Shown: positions 1-12,350, counted from the stretch's first letter. The stretch is 64,000 nucleotides of DNA from Odobenus rosmarus divergens (GCF_000321225.1 NW_004450402.1:2454344-2518343), one strand, 5' to 3'. Numbers and translations are program-made. Notes: generated by a model from the sequence alone, not told the origin.

Positions 1-53
1 TCTCTCTCTCTCTCTGTCAAATAAATTAATTAAATCTTAAAAAAAAAAAAAAA
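1..53 (+). mobile_element. CAN-SINE 3' end, cut by window edge
   Basis: Only the CT-rich stretch, the AAATAAATTAATTAAATCTT signal and an A-tail are present. Confidence 0.8.
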
Positions 54-114
54 GAAGCCAGGGGATCCCCAACTTCAAATATGCCTCAGGAAAAAACCTT
101 CAAAGTTGTTTTAA

Positions 115-228
115 GATATCGATAACCTGATTTCCACCCCCCTGAGATTCTGATTCACCAGATATGAGAGGTCTGGCCCGCGGGTATTTCTGAAACAAAA
201 TCATGGTTTAGAACCACTGTTATAATAA
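115..228. mobile_element. MER5A-like hAT DNA transposon relic
   Basis: GAGATTCTGATTCACCAG and the terminal TTTAGAACCACTG match the non-autonomous MER5A family. Orientation is ambiguous because of its inverted ends. Confidence 0.55.
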
Positions 229-581
229 GGCTAAATACCTGAATTATATCACAGAACTACATATACATATTATTTCATTAGCTTTAAGTGATAGATGATA
301 AGGAAGCCAACATTCTCTGTGAAATTCCAAGGGCACAACAAAAGGCTTTGCCTATGTCCTTGACAACCCATGTGACAAATCTACCTCTTCATTCATGTCT
401 TTTAGTAGGGACTGAGTTATATTTTAGGGATGCAAAAATGAAGACAGTAGGGAAGGCAGACATGTAAATAATCAGACCCTTATGGCATGGTAGCATAGAG
501 AAATGTGAAACCCAGAGCTAAACGGTACCATGGAGAGTTTTAAGCAGAGTTCTAAAAGATGAGTTTTAAAAGTCTTTTTCA

Positions 582-782
582 GGGGCGCCTGGGTGGCTCA
601 GTTGGTTAAGCGTCTGCCCTCTGCTCAGGTCATGATCCCAGAGTCCTGGGATTGAGCCCTGCATTGGGCTCCTTGCTCAGTGCGGAGCCTGCTTCTCCCT
701 CTCCCTCTGCTGTTCCCCTGCTTATGCTCTCTTTCTCTCTCTTTCTGTCAAATAAATAAAATCTTAAAAAAAAAAAAAAAAA
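582..782 (+). mobile_element. CAN-SINE, full length
   Basis: The tRNA-derived head GGGGCGCCTGGGTGGCTCAG is followed by the CT-rich body and a long A-tail. The flanking TSD is CTTTTTCAG (left ends at 581-582, right at 783-792). Confidence 0.95.
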
Positions 783-784
783 AC

Positions 785-1245
785 CTTTTTCAGTGCAAAA
801 CAGATCATTTCAACTCTCCAACAACTTCCCTCATGGAGACTAAAATCCAAACTCTTCCTCTCATACAAGAGCCCTGGTGGAGACCTCAGCCCCTTTGCCC
901 TCTGTGTTCCGGCCACCTCGGCTTTCTCTTGGATCCTCGGTCAGACCCAGGTCATTCCCACCTTGAAAGCCTTTCTACATGCTATTCCCTCTGCCTAAAA
1001 TGTTCTTCTTCTTTATCAGCTGAACGGTCATCACCTCCGAGAGGGTTTCTCTGAACTCCCAATCTGAAGCAGCCAGTCAGTCCCTATCCTATTACCACAG
1101 GGTCACTGTCCCACAGCAGAATACAAGCTCCATGAGGACAAGGATTTTATCTCTCTTGTCCAGATCTCTCTTGCTAGATCCTTCAGAGCCTAGAAGAGCA
1201 TCTGGCACAGCTGCTCAATAATTACTTTTTCCAACAACAGAAAGA
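785..1245 (+). mobile_element. L2 LINE relic, 3' UTR
   Basis: The order of diverged L2 landmarks is intact: the CTGTGTTCCGGCCACCTCGG region, the CTATTCCCTCTGCCTAAAATG region, the AAGCTCCATGAGGACAAGG region and the CAGCTGCTCAATAATTA end. The young SINE at 582 sits just upstream. Confidence 0.7.
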
Positions 1246-2889
1246 ATAAAGGAGCCAGACAGAACGGGAGAGGGAAAGACTTTCCCGTGAAGATGAATAG
1301 ACAGTGCTTATTAAACAATGAAGGCTACAGGGGCCCTCTACTTCCCTCTTTCGACTAAGCGACTAGGAAAATCATAAAAATTCAAGTTTTAAGTGTGAGC
1401 AAGTCAGAGCCGGATTCTGTGACATGTAACCAAAAAACTCAAAGTATGACAATACTGCTATTCTACATAGGAGCCAATGAAGAAAGGAGCAGGGAAAGGA
1501 AGGAAACAAAGCAACAGGGGAGAAGTGATCAGAAACGGAGGGAGCAGAAAGAGGTGGAAGTAGCAGGGAAAATACAAAGATGAAGGAGAGCTACGCAGAG
1601 ATAACTAGGAGTGGTAGATGGGTAACAGCCACAAAGGAAGCCAAGGGCAAAGTGTAAGAAAATGGGTAACTTGTTATTTCACACAGTGGCGCTAACCGAG
1701 ACTCTGGGCGTCTCAATAAGCTGGGGACTGCTAACTAACAGAGGAAGAAAGACTGGAATGCTAAAAGTAGAGGGGTTCTGGGTCCTCCCTATTCTGCCTC
1801 TTGGGTCAAGTTCCTTCATTTCTCTGGGTTTCCTAGCGCGGTAGGGAAGAGGAGCAGCGAAGGGTAGGGATGGGCAGGCAGGGCAGAGAGAGGACCTCTC
1901 TCTCAGATCTGCCTGCTTCTGTAACTTAGGGCAGAATCACTGTACTGTAAACAGCTCCACTGGAGCGATTAATTCTTCAGAGGAGAAATTATTCTCTGAA
2001 TTGCTATGGTAGATACGGTAAAAGCCAGAATCCCATCCTGCAGTCTTTGTACTTAACTTCAGATCTAGGTCAACCAATATTCCTTTAAAAAAGTAAAATA
2101 GAGTTTATACAAAGAGTCTAGTGGCCCACATTCTGGGTCAATCCCAAAACTCCTTATTGTAATAGAAGGATCTTAATCAACAACTTAAATCTGACTTCCT
2201 CTTCCATGAATTCAGAAGGAAAATATTGTCATCAGTGAGTACACATGTATAAAATGTAGTATCTAATATATTTTTTTTAACTCTGTGCTAATAATGGCAT
2301 AGCCCAATGCCAGGATATCCTAAAAGTGGATGTGGCTGGTTTTTAATTCATACATCTGACTTGGAAACAAGCAAACAAAAATGATTTTAGAAACTGTTTT
2401 AATCCCATTTTGTCACTCTTTCCATTATTTCACAGATGTGTTTCCAGGAAAAGAAGAAAACTTAAAATGTGGCTCCAGGTAAAAGATGTAGCTTCCTGCC
2501 AAAACTACTACTCACTGGCAGACACTGAGAATTTTCTCAAAATTCCAGACATTTCTGAAGGAAACAGAAATATTTTATCACATTCAACTAGTGGGATTTT
2601 AAGCGTCCCCAATTCTAAGGCAGACAATAGAAGATGCTATTAGAAGAGTTACAGCATATCCATCAATTCTTTGTACAGGATGGGTCCATTTCCATAGCTT
2701 TTAACAAGCAGTTGATTTCAAATTAAAGCATTACAGCCGAGACCCCGGTGACAGAAGTCAAGGCCAGGAGCTGGGGGTAGGAGTGGTGTGATGTAGACCC
2801 CAGGTATGTAGTCCACCTGCATCATTTCAAACAAACTATTAACATGAGATCAGTCACCACTGGAAATCTGAATCCCCTCTAGGGCTGTC

Positions 2890-3060
2890 TCTTACCTCAT
2901 TCATTCCTCTATTCCTTAAAACAAGAGCTAGGCACTATGCTAGGCACTGGGGATACAAACACAGGAAGAGTCATCCCTTCCCTCAAGGAGCTCACTCTAG
3001 TGGGAGAGAGATGGCAAAGCAAGTGATTGCAAGGAGCTTATTCTAGTAGTTGATACTGCA
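2890..3060 (-). mobile_element. L2 LINE relic, 3' end
   Basis: TAGGCACTGGGGATACAAAC and CAAGGAGCTCACTCTAGTGG are L2 3'-end blocks in reverse. L2-like TATGGAGAAAACATCAGGAA resumes at 3353, beyond the duplicated segment, so the element probably spans to about 3400 with an insertion. Confidence 0.55.
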
Positions 3061-3146
3061 CATAATCAACTGTAAGACAAGGTAAAAAAAAAAAAAAAAA
3101 AGCTAGCATTAAGCCATGGTCTGGGTCAAATAATAAGAAATGACAA

Positions 3147-3350
3147 AATAAACAAGTAAATACACAATTCCAAGCAGTGAAAAAGTACATCCCTTTAATT
3201 CAATATATAAGTGAAACAAATGGACATAAGCTTTGTCACAGAGAAAGTATGTCTTTTCAAGGCTACTAAGATTCAAAAATTTGTGCTGTAAGCATAATGT
3301 ATCAGCACTTAAATTTATAGTACTAAATACAATGTGTGCATGGGTGTGTA
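3147..3350 (+). repeat. ~200-bp direct duplication, copy A
   Basis: Nearly identical to 7007-7209: I count five substitutions and one 1-base indel. It spans L2-derived AACAAGTAAATACACAATTC and about 165 bp of sequence that is not L2-like. Confidence 0.9.
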
Positions 3351-4173
3351 TTATGGAGAAAACATCAGGAAAGGTTTCTCTGAGAAGGGAATTGTGGTTT
3401 TCTCCTATTACTTAGAAATTTCCCAAAGCAAGCCCCACTAAATGACTCACACACCACTGCTCAACACAAATGTAATGTCTGATTCATCACACAGTACGTA
3501 TCTTCACATGGAAAGGCTTGTCTGTCTACTCATTAATTTGAAACTATGAACCACAAATGTTACTCCCCTATTCAATAATGTTCTGAGGTACTGCAGCAAC
3601 TCCAAACAGTTCTTTCAGACTGAGGTAAAACTTTGCTAGTCCCAGTATTCACTTTGATTAACTGTGAATTTGCTAACTACATCCCTGGCTTTCGGTCCTC
3701 ATCATAAAAGCTTGGTTTTCCATAATGAAAACTCAGGGGCCCTACAAACATTTGTCATGGGGGGTGAGGGGGTGGGCACAGGGGACACAAAGCTAGGACA
3801 GAGGAGCAATAAAGAAGAGAACTAAGAAAGACACATAGGGCAGAGTGGTGCTAACAGAGGAACCTAGTAGCTGACATAGGCATGGCTAAGTTTACTCACG
3901 CGGTCACCATGTTTTGGGCACTAAAGGTCTTAGGAATAACTCAACACACAGCAACCTCACCAGGAGCTCCAGTTAGCTCCTCCTTTATTTAAAATGTCAG
4001 AAAATACATATGGAGAGGGCTTTTTATTTCAATTCACTGTCCACAATGGGGAAAAGGCTACTATTTTACTCACTATATCAAACAGAAGAGATTTCGTGAA
4101 ATGAAACTTACATAGATTAAAATTATGCATTCAAAAACTCTTATAAACCTAAGGTTTAAGATTAGATGTCACA

Positions 4174-4208
4174 CATCACTTCTCAGCCTTTTTTATCTGT
4201 TCTTATCA
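4174..4208 (+). pseudogene. RNU2 pseudogene: U2 snRNA retropseudogene, truncated, with 20-bp target duplication
   Basis: ATCACTTCTCAGCCTTTT and TATCTGTTCTTATCAGTTTA match the 5' end of U2 snRNA, with about 18 nt between them missing (the first stem-loop region) and two G-to-A changes. The flanks are perfect 20-bp direct repeats, GTTTAAGATTAGATGTCACA at 4154-4173 and 4209-4228; the last few U2 bases merge with the right copy. The 3' part of U2 and any A-tail are absent. It is too short to function. Confidence 0.8.
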
Positions 4209-4934
4209 GTTTAAGATTAGATGTCACAAAGTGCATAGGGCATCACGTACCATCAGCGTGACTATAGAAACTACACTGGACGAGGCAGTCCCATAACAGA
4301 CCCAGAAACCAGCTCAGCGCTGGCTCCCCAGGCCCCCCAGTGCTGACCCAAGCACAGGCTTCTCTCATTCAAGGTTATCACAAGTGAATAAACGTACATT
4401 TTGGCTGCCAGGAAGAAGGGGATGCAAAGGAGCTTGAGGGAAACATAGTGATTCAAATGAAAGTGAGATAAGAAAAGACAGATTGCATTACTTGAGGTCT
4501 TAAAACAAACTCAGCTTTGCCCAGCCGATGTATCAACTGAATCAATATCATGTGGAGGCCAGCTGGACATCTTGATATTTAGACAGAGGAGCTTTTTGAA
4601 GAGTTCAGAACACTTTCCATTTTCCTTAGGTTGTTCATGTTTAATCATGGGCTAACCCAGATGGACCAAACAATCCCCTGTGTATTCCGTGCCAAAACTG
4701 ATAGCCTAAAAAATATGCAAATATATTTCAGATCGAAGCATAGTAAGCAGATTCTGCAATGGCTGTGTTTTGCAAACTGCAGGTAACTACCCATTACTGA
4801 GTAGCAAAATCAGTTTAATAGGGTAAAGATTTTTTTTCATAAAATAGGGCAGAATATAAAATGTCAGTATACCTCACCCATTGTAAAGGAAGAATTGTTT
4901 CATGAACATTTTGTTTCAGTTATACATGTGAATG

Positions 4935-4961
4935 GTGTGTGTGTGTGTGTGTGTGAGTGTG
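4935..4961 (+). repeat. (GT)n microsatellite
   Basis: Uninterrupted GT run with one GA near its end. Confidence 0.9.
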
Positions 4962-5399
4962 TACAAAGGGGCAGTGTGAAATATGGTTCTTACTGTGGTT
5001 TATAGTGAAAGAAGCTTGGAAAGCCCTGTCTTGAGATCTGGTCTAAACTGGTTCATGTCATTCCTTAGTTCTCCTGTTCTCCTATCACTTCTGACACTCA
5101 GACCTACTCTAAGCCAACCATGGACATCACCAAAGCAAGTGTGAGCAGAATTGCCACTGCATCTGGCTGGTACATAAAGGTATTTGGGGTGTTAGCCCCC
5201 TTAGCCAGAATTAAATCTCAGATGCTACCTGGAAAAGAAACTGCATGAGTGAATGAAACACTGCTTTGTAACTGGAAAACTGCCCTTCCACACTACATGT
5301 GATTTTGAATCTTCTGCAGAATATTCTGGTTTAGATGTAGTATTATTCCAAGACTAGCACTGCTCAGTTATATGCTGTGAATGGATGAAGCTCCAACTA

Positions 5400-5525
5400 G
5401 GAACTTGGGGATTTGGGTTCTAGCCTCTCACTAACTGAATTTGACCTTGGGCAAGGTACTTGGTCTCTCTGGGCTCAGATTCTCCAACTGAAACATGAGA
5501 AAGCAGGACTGCAACAGAGTTTTTC
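5400..5525 (+). mobile_element. MIR SINE relic
   Basis: The MIR core block TTGACCTTGGGCAAGGTACT is followed by a CTCTCTGGGCTCAGATTCTC-type segment. Confidence 0.65.
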
Positions 5526-5783
5526 CTAGTGAATTTCTTGTAGAGGTACCTTAAGGGTTCTGCAAAAGTGAGTCTACTTTTCTGAATTCACATACGTTTA
5601 TTTTTAGACAATAGACACAATACACAATAAATAGCGAAACAATAAACACAATCAAATGGATTCAATATCAATTTTTACCATGGTGGAAATCACCATGGCA
5701 GTTGTTTAGCAGCCAAATAACTTCATTTTGCATAAAACTTGGATGTATTACCTCCGGAGGTATATATTCTGCATATATTCTAG

Positions 5784-5815
5784 TATATATATATGTGTAT
5801 ATATATATATATATA
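5784..5815 (+). repeat. (TA)n microsatellite
   Basis: TA run interrupted once by TGTG. Confidence 0.85.
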
Positions 5816-6534
5816 ATTCTGTATATATTCTCATAAATATCTCATTGAGTAGGAACTTACATTGCTTCACTAGGGATACATCTAAATGCGAGTCTGTTCT
5901 GTCCAGATATTCGTATAAAACTGAACAGAGAAGGCTCCAAAACATAATTGCCAGGTGAGGCCCAGGCAAACATATATACGACCGTGCTATTTGCAGACTA
6001 ACCCAGATGGGCAGATTACCTGCTACTCACATCAGGCATTACAAATACATTTCAAGTGACACTCTGATAACGGGCAATCTCTTCAAGGCCTCTGGTACCT
6101 CTTTTTACTTTTTTTTCCATAAAAAAATGCATGCAGTTAAAATTTTTAAAGATCCAACTCTGATTAAAAAGTTTTCTAGTATTCTTCCTTTAAGCTTTTG
6201 GGTTACTTCTTACTGAAAATTATCATAAAATTGCAAGGACAGCTGTTAAAAAAAATTACTGACATTTGTTAGCAATGAATGTATAATGTATAAATAAGGT
6301 TTTTCCGCTACTGAGAAAAACAAAAAATTCTGAGGCCAAAATTAAGACTCTCATCCATAATACTGATTTCAAATGCTTGTACATATTAACAAACTGAAAT
6401 TACAAACAACTGAAATTACATTTCAGTTCTAAAATTGCAGAGAGTTACATAAAACATTTTGTCTTACTCAGTAACTTTAAAAGTAGAAATTAATACCTCA
6501 AGACACTATGATTCTTGCTATTATTTTTTAAATC

Positions 6535-6733
6535 TTTCTTTTTAAAGATTTTATTTATTTATTTGATAGAGAGAGAGACAGTGAGAGAGGGAACACAAGC
6601 AGGGAGAGTGGGAGAGGGAGAAGCAGGGCTTCCCGCCAAGCAGGGAGCCCGATGTGGGGCTCAATCCCAGGACCCTGGGATCATGACCTGAGCTGAAGGC
6701 AGACACTTAACGACTGAACCACCCAGGTACCCC
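6535..6733 (-). mobile_element. CAN-SINE
   Basis: Starts with an AT-rich TAAAGATTTTATTTATTTATT tail complement and ends at the head complement CCACCCAGGTACCCC. Probable imperfect TSD TATTATT on both sides. Confidence 0.92.
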
Positions 6734-6884
6734 TCTTATTATTACTTTTACAATTAGTCTTGACTTCAAAATTTATTTTCAAGTACTACAGCTTTTAAAT
6801 TATTCCATATTAAACTTCCAAGAATTGTGGAAGATTAACTTTTATTTATCAATGTTTATATCAATGTTATTAATATTTATTTAT

Positions 6885-7030
6885 TAAACATTCAGCCATT
6901 CGTGCCACAAATATTTACTGAGCACTTAGGATATGTCCTACACTGTTCTACATGCTGGAGCTATTGTGAGGAACAAAATACAGTTCCTTCCCTTAAAGGG
7001 AAAGATAATAAACGAGTAAATACACAATTC
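6885..7030 (-). mobile_element. L2 LINE relic, 3' end
   Basis: AAATATTTACTGAGCACTTA, TGAGGAACAAAATACAG and GATAATAAACGAGTAAATAC follow the reversed L2 3' end in order. It overlaps the left end of duplication copy B. Confidence 0.6.
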
Positions 7031-7209
7031 CAAGCAGTGAAAAAGTATATGCCTTTAATTCAATATATAAGTGAAACAAATGGACATAAGCTTTGTCACA
7101 GAGAAGTATGTCTTTTCAAGGCTACTAAGATTCAAAAATTTGTGCTGTAAGCATAATGTATCAGCACTTAAATTTATAGTACTAAATACAGTGTGTGCAT
7201 GTGTGTGTA
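7007..7209 (+). repeat. ~200-bp direct duplication, copy B
   Basis: Partner of 3147-3350, 3.86 kb away in the same orientation. The right end runs into a (TG)n tract; the left end lies inside an L2 relic beginning near 6885. Confidence 0.9.
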
Positions 7210-7246
7210 TGTGTGTTGTGTGTGTACATATGTATGTGTATATAAA
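7192..7246 (+). repeat. (TG)n-rich tract
   Basis: Imperfect TG/TATG repeats at the right breakpoint of duplication copy B. Confidence 0.8.
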
Positions 7247-7834
7247 TTTGTGAGCTTATTTATAGCATAGAGGAAGTTTGTTATCAGGATGCCAAAAGGA
7301 GAATAGAAAAAAAAAAATACTGAAAAGATTTATTCAGTTAAACTTGAGAAACACACCTTTCACCAAAGAAAAGCAAACAGCTGATTTTCCTAGCCCACAG
7401 CTAACTGTCACACGCAAAGGGGAGGGAGGCTTGAATAAAAGATAATATTGCTCCTCCTAGATGCTAAAGACTAATGGAACTTCCAAATTCAAGGAGTTTG
7501 AAATTGAAAATGCTGTGTGACCTTAGGGAGCCTCACCTGTTTTTAAAACCACCAAAAATATAAACCTACAGGGATAAAAGCCTGTCTGGCCTGTTTAAAG
7601 GCAATATCACAAAAGCATTCTTGCCTATCAAGCTGTACTAGGAAGGAACTGCAAAACAGGAAACTGCCCTGCCCCAGTCTTGTGCCACACACCTCCCTTC
7701 CTCTCCACAATTTCCATACGCAGAAGAAGCAAACGCTATCTGTTAGATAAGCCACAGAGGTTGACAGAATACTAGTAGCTGACATCTGCTTTACTACTGT
7801 TTCAATAAATATTTAAGGTAAATGTTTTTATTTT

Positions 7835-8005
7835 TATTTATTTTTTTTTAGATTTTATTTATTTATTCATGAGAGACAGAGAGAGAGAGAGAGAGAGGCA
7901 GAGGGAGAAGCAGGCTCCCAAGGAGCAGGGAGCCCGATGCGGGACTCCAGGATCATGACCTGAGCCGAAGGCAGACGCTTAACCATCTGAGCCACCCAGG
8001 CACCC
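7835..8005 (-). mobile_element. CAN-SINE, slightly shortened
   Basis: The body lacks part of the GGGACTCGATCCCGGGACTC block of its subtype. TSD ATGTTTTTAT occurs on both sides. Confidence 0.93.
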
Positions 8006-8061
8006 GATGTTTTTATTATTCTGAACCAACATTTTTCTTGATGATTTCACCTATGTTTTTA

Positions 8062-8261
8062 TTTTATTTTTTTTAAAGATTTTATTTATTTATTTGAGAG
8101 AAAGAATGAGAGAGAGAGAGCCCATGAGAGGGGGGAGGGTCATAGGGAGAAGCAGACTCCCTGCCGAGCAGGGAGCCCGATGCGGGACTCGATCCCGGGA
8201 CTCCAGGATCATGACCTGAGCTGAAGGCAGTCGCTTAACCAACTGAGCCACCCAGGCGCCC
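8062..8261 (-). mobile_element. CAN-SINE with perfect 15-bp TSD
   Basis: TSD TCACCTATGTTTTTA at 8047-8061 and 8262-8276. It belongs to a subtype with the ...CCATGAGAGGGGGGAGGG... body and TCGCTTAACCAACTGAG head, also seen at 16825 and 61175. Confidence 0.97.
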
Positions 8262-8738
8262 TCACCTATGTTTTTAGATAACATGTGTTTAACCTATAGC
8301 TTTTTGATGACAAGTTAAAGCAGTTCTGAAATTGCAACTTACAGATGAATTGTGAATTAGAGATTAAGGAAACTAACATGTTTGTCCCAAACGATAAAAA
8401 CAAAAACAAATTCAGAGTTAGTTGGTCTAGATTACCACTTTTCAGTAGTTTAAGCACATATACATGAACCACTTTTAAATCATACTATCCTGAATATTCA
8501 GGATATTTTCTGTATATTCAGTAGACCACTAGGTGTTGAATAATCAATAGATCCATTTTCAGCAGTTCCTTTGTATTCAGATATATGTAAGTACTTATTA
8601 ACATAGCATTTGGAAACGTAACAGAATTTAAGATTTATGGACTTCTTAATTTCTTACAGAAACTTGGACTGATGGGTGTGATTTCTAGAGGTCTACATCT
8701 ATTGATACAAATTAGATTCAGGGAAATGACTTCTTTCC

Positions 8739-8943
8739 TTTTTTTTAAGATGTATTTATTTATTTGAGAGTAAGTGTGGGGCGGGGAGGGACAGAGGGAG
8801 AGGGAGAGAGAGAATCTCAAGCAGACTCCCCGCTGAGTGCAGAGCCCAACTCAGAGCTCCTTCGATCTCATGATCCCCTAGATCATGACCTGAGCCAAAA
8901 TCAACAGTCGGACACTTAACTGACTGAGCCACCCAGGAGCCCC
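8739..8943 (-). mobile_element. CAN-SINE, diverged
   Basis: The variant body GTAAGTGTGGGGCGGGGAGG and the head complement CCACCCAGGAGCCCC identify it. No clear TSD. Confidence 0.9.
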
Positions 8944-8962
8944 GAAATTAAATCTTTTCTTT

Positions 8963-9157
8963 TTTTAAAAAAAAGATTTTATTTATTTATTTCACAGAGA
9001 GACAGTGAGAGAGGGAACACAAGCAGGGGGAGTGGGAGAGGGAGAAGCAGGCTTCCCAGCGAGCAGGGAGCCCGACGCAGGGCTCAATCCCAGAACCCTG
9101 GGATCATGACCCGAGCCGAAGGGAGACGCCTAACTGACTGAGCCACCCAGGTGCCCC
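8963..9157 (-). mobile_element. CAN-SINE
   Basis: Only about 20 bp from the previous element. Imperfect TSD around TCTTTTCTT on both sides. Confidence 0.93.
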
Positions 9158-9466
9158 GAATTCTTTTCTTAAAGGAAAGAAGAAACTGATACTTTTCAAC
9201 TTTTAATGGTCCAAATACAGGACACCAACTAGTCAAAAGTTAAAAAACCTACAAATAAATATAGGAATAATAAATCTTATTAATAATCAAAAAATGATTA
9301 GTAAAACAATGAGGTATCATTTTCACTAATTAGATTTCTAGATTTTTAATGTCTCTACCCAATATGCAAAGGTATATGACACAGGAGATTTATTTCACAT
9401 AATGCCAAATTTAGTACAAACTGGCTTAAGTATGTTAACCTGCTCCAAGAACCTAAAAAATGCTTA

Positions 9467-9670
9467 GGGGCACCTGGGTGGCTCAATGGGTTAAACATCT
9501 GACTCTTGATTTTGGCTCAGGTCATGATCTAAGGGTCATGGGATGGAGTCCAGCACTGGACTCCACACTCAGTGGGGAGTCTGCCTGAGATTCTCTCTCT
9601 CCCTCGGCTCTTTCCCTCCATGTGCACACGTACTCTCTCTCTCTCTCTCAAATAAATAAATCTTTTTTTT
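9467..9670 (+). mobile_element. CAN-SINE with 10-bp TSD
   Basis: TSD AAAATGCTTA at 9457-9466 and 9671-9680. The tail ends AAATAAATCTTTTTTTT with no terminal A-run, which is unusual. Confidence 0.93.
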
Positions 9671-9689
9671 AAAATGCTTACATTGTTAA

Positions 9690-9990
9690 AATCTATTAAT
9701 CCCACTTCTGGTGATCTAAAGACAAAAATCCACAAAAAGAAATATTTATAATGTCAAACGATATTTGTCACACTATAAGAAAATGTTGCAAAGGCATCTA
9801 AAATGTTAAACAAACAATGGTATGCCCTCTAAATGGAATATTATTTAGTCATCTAAGTAGCAAAAAGGCAAAACATATGGAGGCCAAGTGAAAAAAGGCT
9901 GACAAAACTATGTTGCAATTATACTTCAGTGAATATTCAGGTTTAGAATGATGTCACTGCAGGAGAATTTTCCTACTTTTCTTCTATAAT
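9690..9990 (+). mobile_element. Old L1 ORF2 3' fragment
   Basis: CCCACTTCTGGTGATCTAAA and AATGGAATATTATTTAGTCA match L1 ORF2 3' landmarks with heavy decay. Confidence 0.5.
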
Positions 9991-10099
9991 GTGGTTATGC
10001 CACCTTTTTAATTAAAAAAACTGTTTTTAATTAAATTCACTGAATCATCCCCTTTTCAAACTAGATATTTAAAATATATTTAATCATTTCCCAACCCCC

Positions 10100-10515
10100 C
10101 CCCCAAGGAAACATCTTGCCCTCCATGCTGTTCTCCTCCACCCCTCTCAATATTCCTTCACAAACTTGACCTACTGGGGTTGGTCATCATTGATCCCTCC
10201 CTCCCCTCAGGTTTGACCCTTGTCCCCAAACACCCTCCCCAGAAGGCACAGAGTTATTCACCTTAGCATTCTCAACTCCCAGAACAAGGCCTCATGAATA
10301 AGGGCTGGAAAAACACTTGTCAATTTATATTTGTCCAATTTGGCACCTATTGCACATTTTTCTCAATTTTTTATTACTTATCTGTCCCCCATTTTAAGCC
10401 AGGCATTCATTCTTTTTCCTCTTTTTCATCTTTTTATATTCCCCAGAGCCCACCACAGCACTGGGTCACTAGGTCAAGCTCATCTGAGCTAAATAAATAT
10501 TTACTGAACTAAAGA
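10100..10515 (+). mobile_element. L2-like LINE relic
   Basis: The CAGAGCCCACCACAGCACTG and AAATAAATATTTACTGAACT end blocks resemble an L2 3' end; the upstream part is weaker. Confidence 0.4.
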
Positions 10516-10807
10516 ATGCCTGAATACACTTCTCAAAAATGAGAAATCTGCTTGGTTCGGACAGTTTCTTCCTTTAAAATGCAAATAACAACCTACCAAA
10601 AAAAAAAAAAAAATCTCATACCTTATCTTCCAGTGATTTATCCTAAGCAATCAACAGATTAACAACCATCTGAGTGTCACTGAGCCAAGAAAGGGTGTAA
10701 GTGTAAAATGGGGTGGAAAGGAGAAGCAGGCTTCAGCCCTTCAGGGGAGGTGAGACAACAGCTCAGAAAACTTTCTGGAAGGCCACACAACTTTTCTGCC
10801 TAGAGCT

Positions 10808-11045
10808 GGCAGCCATTCCTAAATGCTTAAAATGCCAGGCACTGCCCCAGGACACCTGCATGAACATGACCTCCCACAGTCCTCACCACAACTATGTTAG
10901 GTGGGGTGTTACTATCTCTATTTTGAAGATGAAAAAAACTGGTGAATTTGGATGAGTTAAATAACTAGCTCAAGACTTAAAACTACCAAGCAGATTCAAG
11001 GCCAAACCTGTGGCTCCCTGCTCATGTCGCTGCTCTCAACCATTA
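10808..11045 (-). mobile_element. MIR SINE relic
   Basis: AATGCCAGGCACTGCCCCAGG, the CTCACAACA-like block and GGCCAAACCTGTGGCTCCCT follow the reversed MIR in order. Confidence 0.6.
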
Positions 11046-12204
11046 AGCCAGATGGAAAATGGCTTCTTTGCAATTAGTAGTGGACTTAGAAGTAGAATGT
11101 ACCTACTAAGGCATTAAGTGTAGCCTACAGAATAAATAGCAGACACAGACATGATTACAAAGTCTACAAACCTTAGCCTTGTCATCTCTAATTCAGACAT
11201 GACATCTGGCTCAGCCCAGGTCCAGTTAATCCATAATTAGACCCCTTATTTAGCAATGTGAGGACTTAACAAGTGGGTTAAGGAAAATACACTGTGGTTA
11301 CCACCTCTGTTTAAGCATCCTCCACATATCTGGGGAAAAAAAGGAATCTTAATTCTTTAACTCTGAACTTCATTTTCTAAGCTAAACCATCACATTTGTT
11401 GTAACTTCTCACACATATTATTTTTCCAATCCTCCAGTCATCATGGGCCTGATCCAAATTCTCCTTGATCTCTGTATCATAGTTCTGTGAACTGAAAGTG
11501 AGATGGTAACTAGCAAGGATTTGGTCTTTAAGCACGTAGCAAGAACCTAATTAATTCATGCTTACAATATCTTCAGGCCATCTTCTTCAAACTCATGTCA
11601 GACTACTGTGGTTGCCACTATGATCCAAGCATCCTGACCCCCAACTCCAGCACTGCCCTGAGTATTGTCCTGGAAGGCAAACACCTTCCCGACAAAGTTG
11701 ATCTCTTCTTAAAACCTGTGCCTTCATCTCAAGAAGGATAATGTCACAGCTTAGGATAAAGAGATACTTCCTGAGTAGGGACTTCCCTGAAACAGTGCGT
11801 ATCATCTGTCGTTCAGGTCACTGTGATCTCCAGTGGCCACATTGTTCTAGCAACCCTGGCTTTAGAATCACCCAGAGACGGGTTTGTGTATTTCCTACTG
11901 AACATGGTGTTCTATATTTTATCTCCTTCTCAATACTCATGACAGTTCTATGAGATAAAACATAAAAAGGCTCTCCCCCACTTAGAGATAAGAAAATAAA
12001 AACACAAAAGCTTGTGTGACATACTTAAAGTCCTGATCTAACGGAGAAAACGCAGGCAAAGCCGTGACTCTGTACGTGCGTGTTTGGCACAAGATGTCAC
12101 ATTCACAAGCAAGATATGATAGCTGCAGAACAATACGAATGTACCTAATGCTACTGAGCTGTATGCTGAAAGAGGTTAAGACTCATCACAAGGAAAAAAA
12201 TGTT

Positions 12205-12348
12205 TTTGTCACTACGTATGGTGACAAATGTTAACTGGACTTATCATGGTGATCATCTTTCAATATATACAAATATTAAATCATTAAATTGTACATCTGA
12301 AAGTAATATAATGTTATGTCAATTATACTTCAGTTAAAAAAATAATTA
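12205..12348 (+). mobile_element. L1 3' end fragment
   Basis: ATTAAATTGTACATCTGAAA and GTCAATTATACTTCAGTTAA are the L1 3' UTR end. A SINE follows directly at 12351. Confidence 0.65.
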
Positions 12349-12350
12349 AA

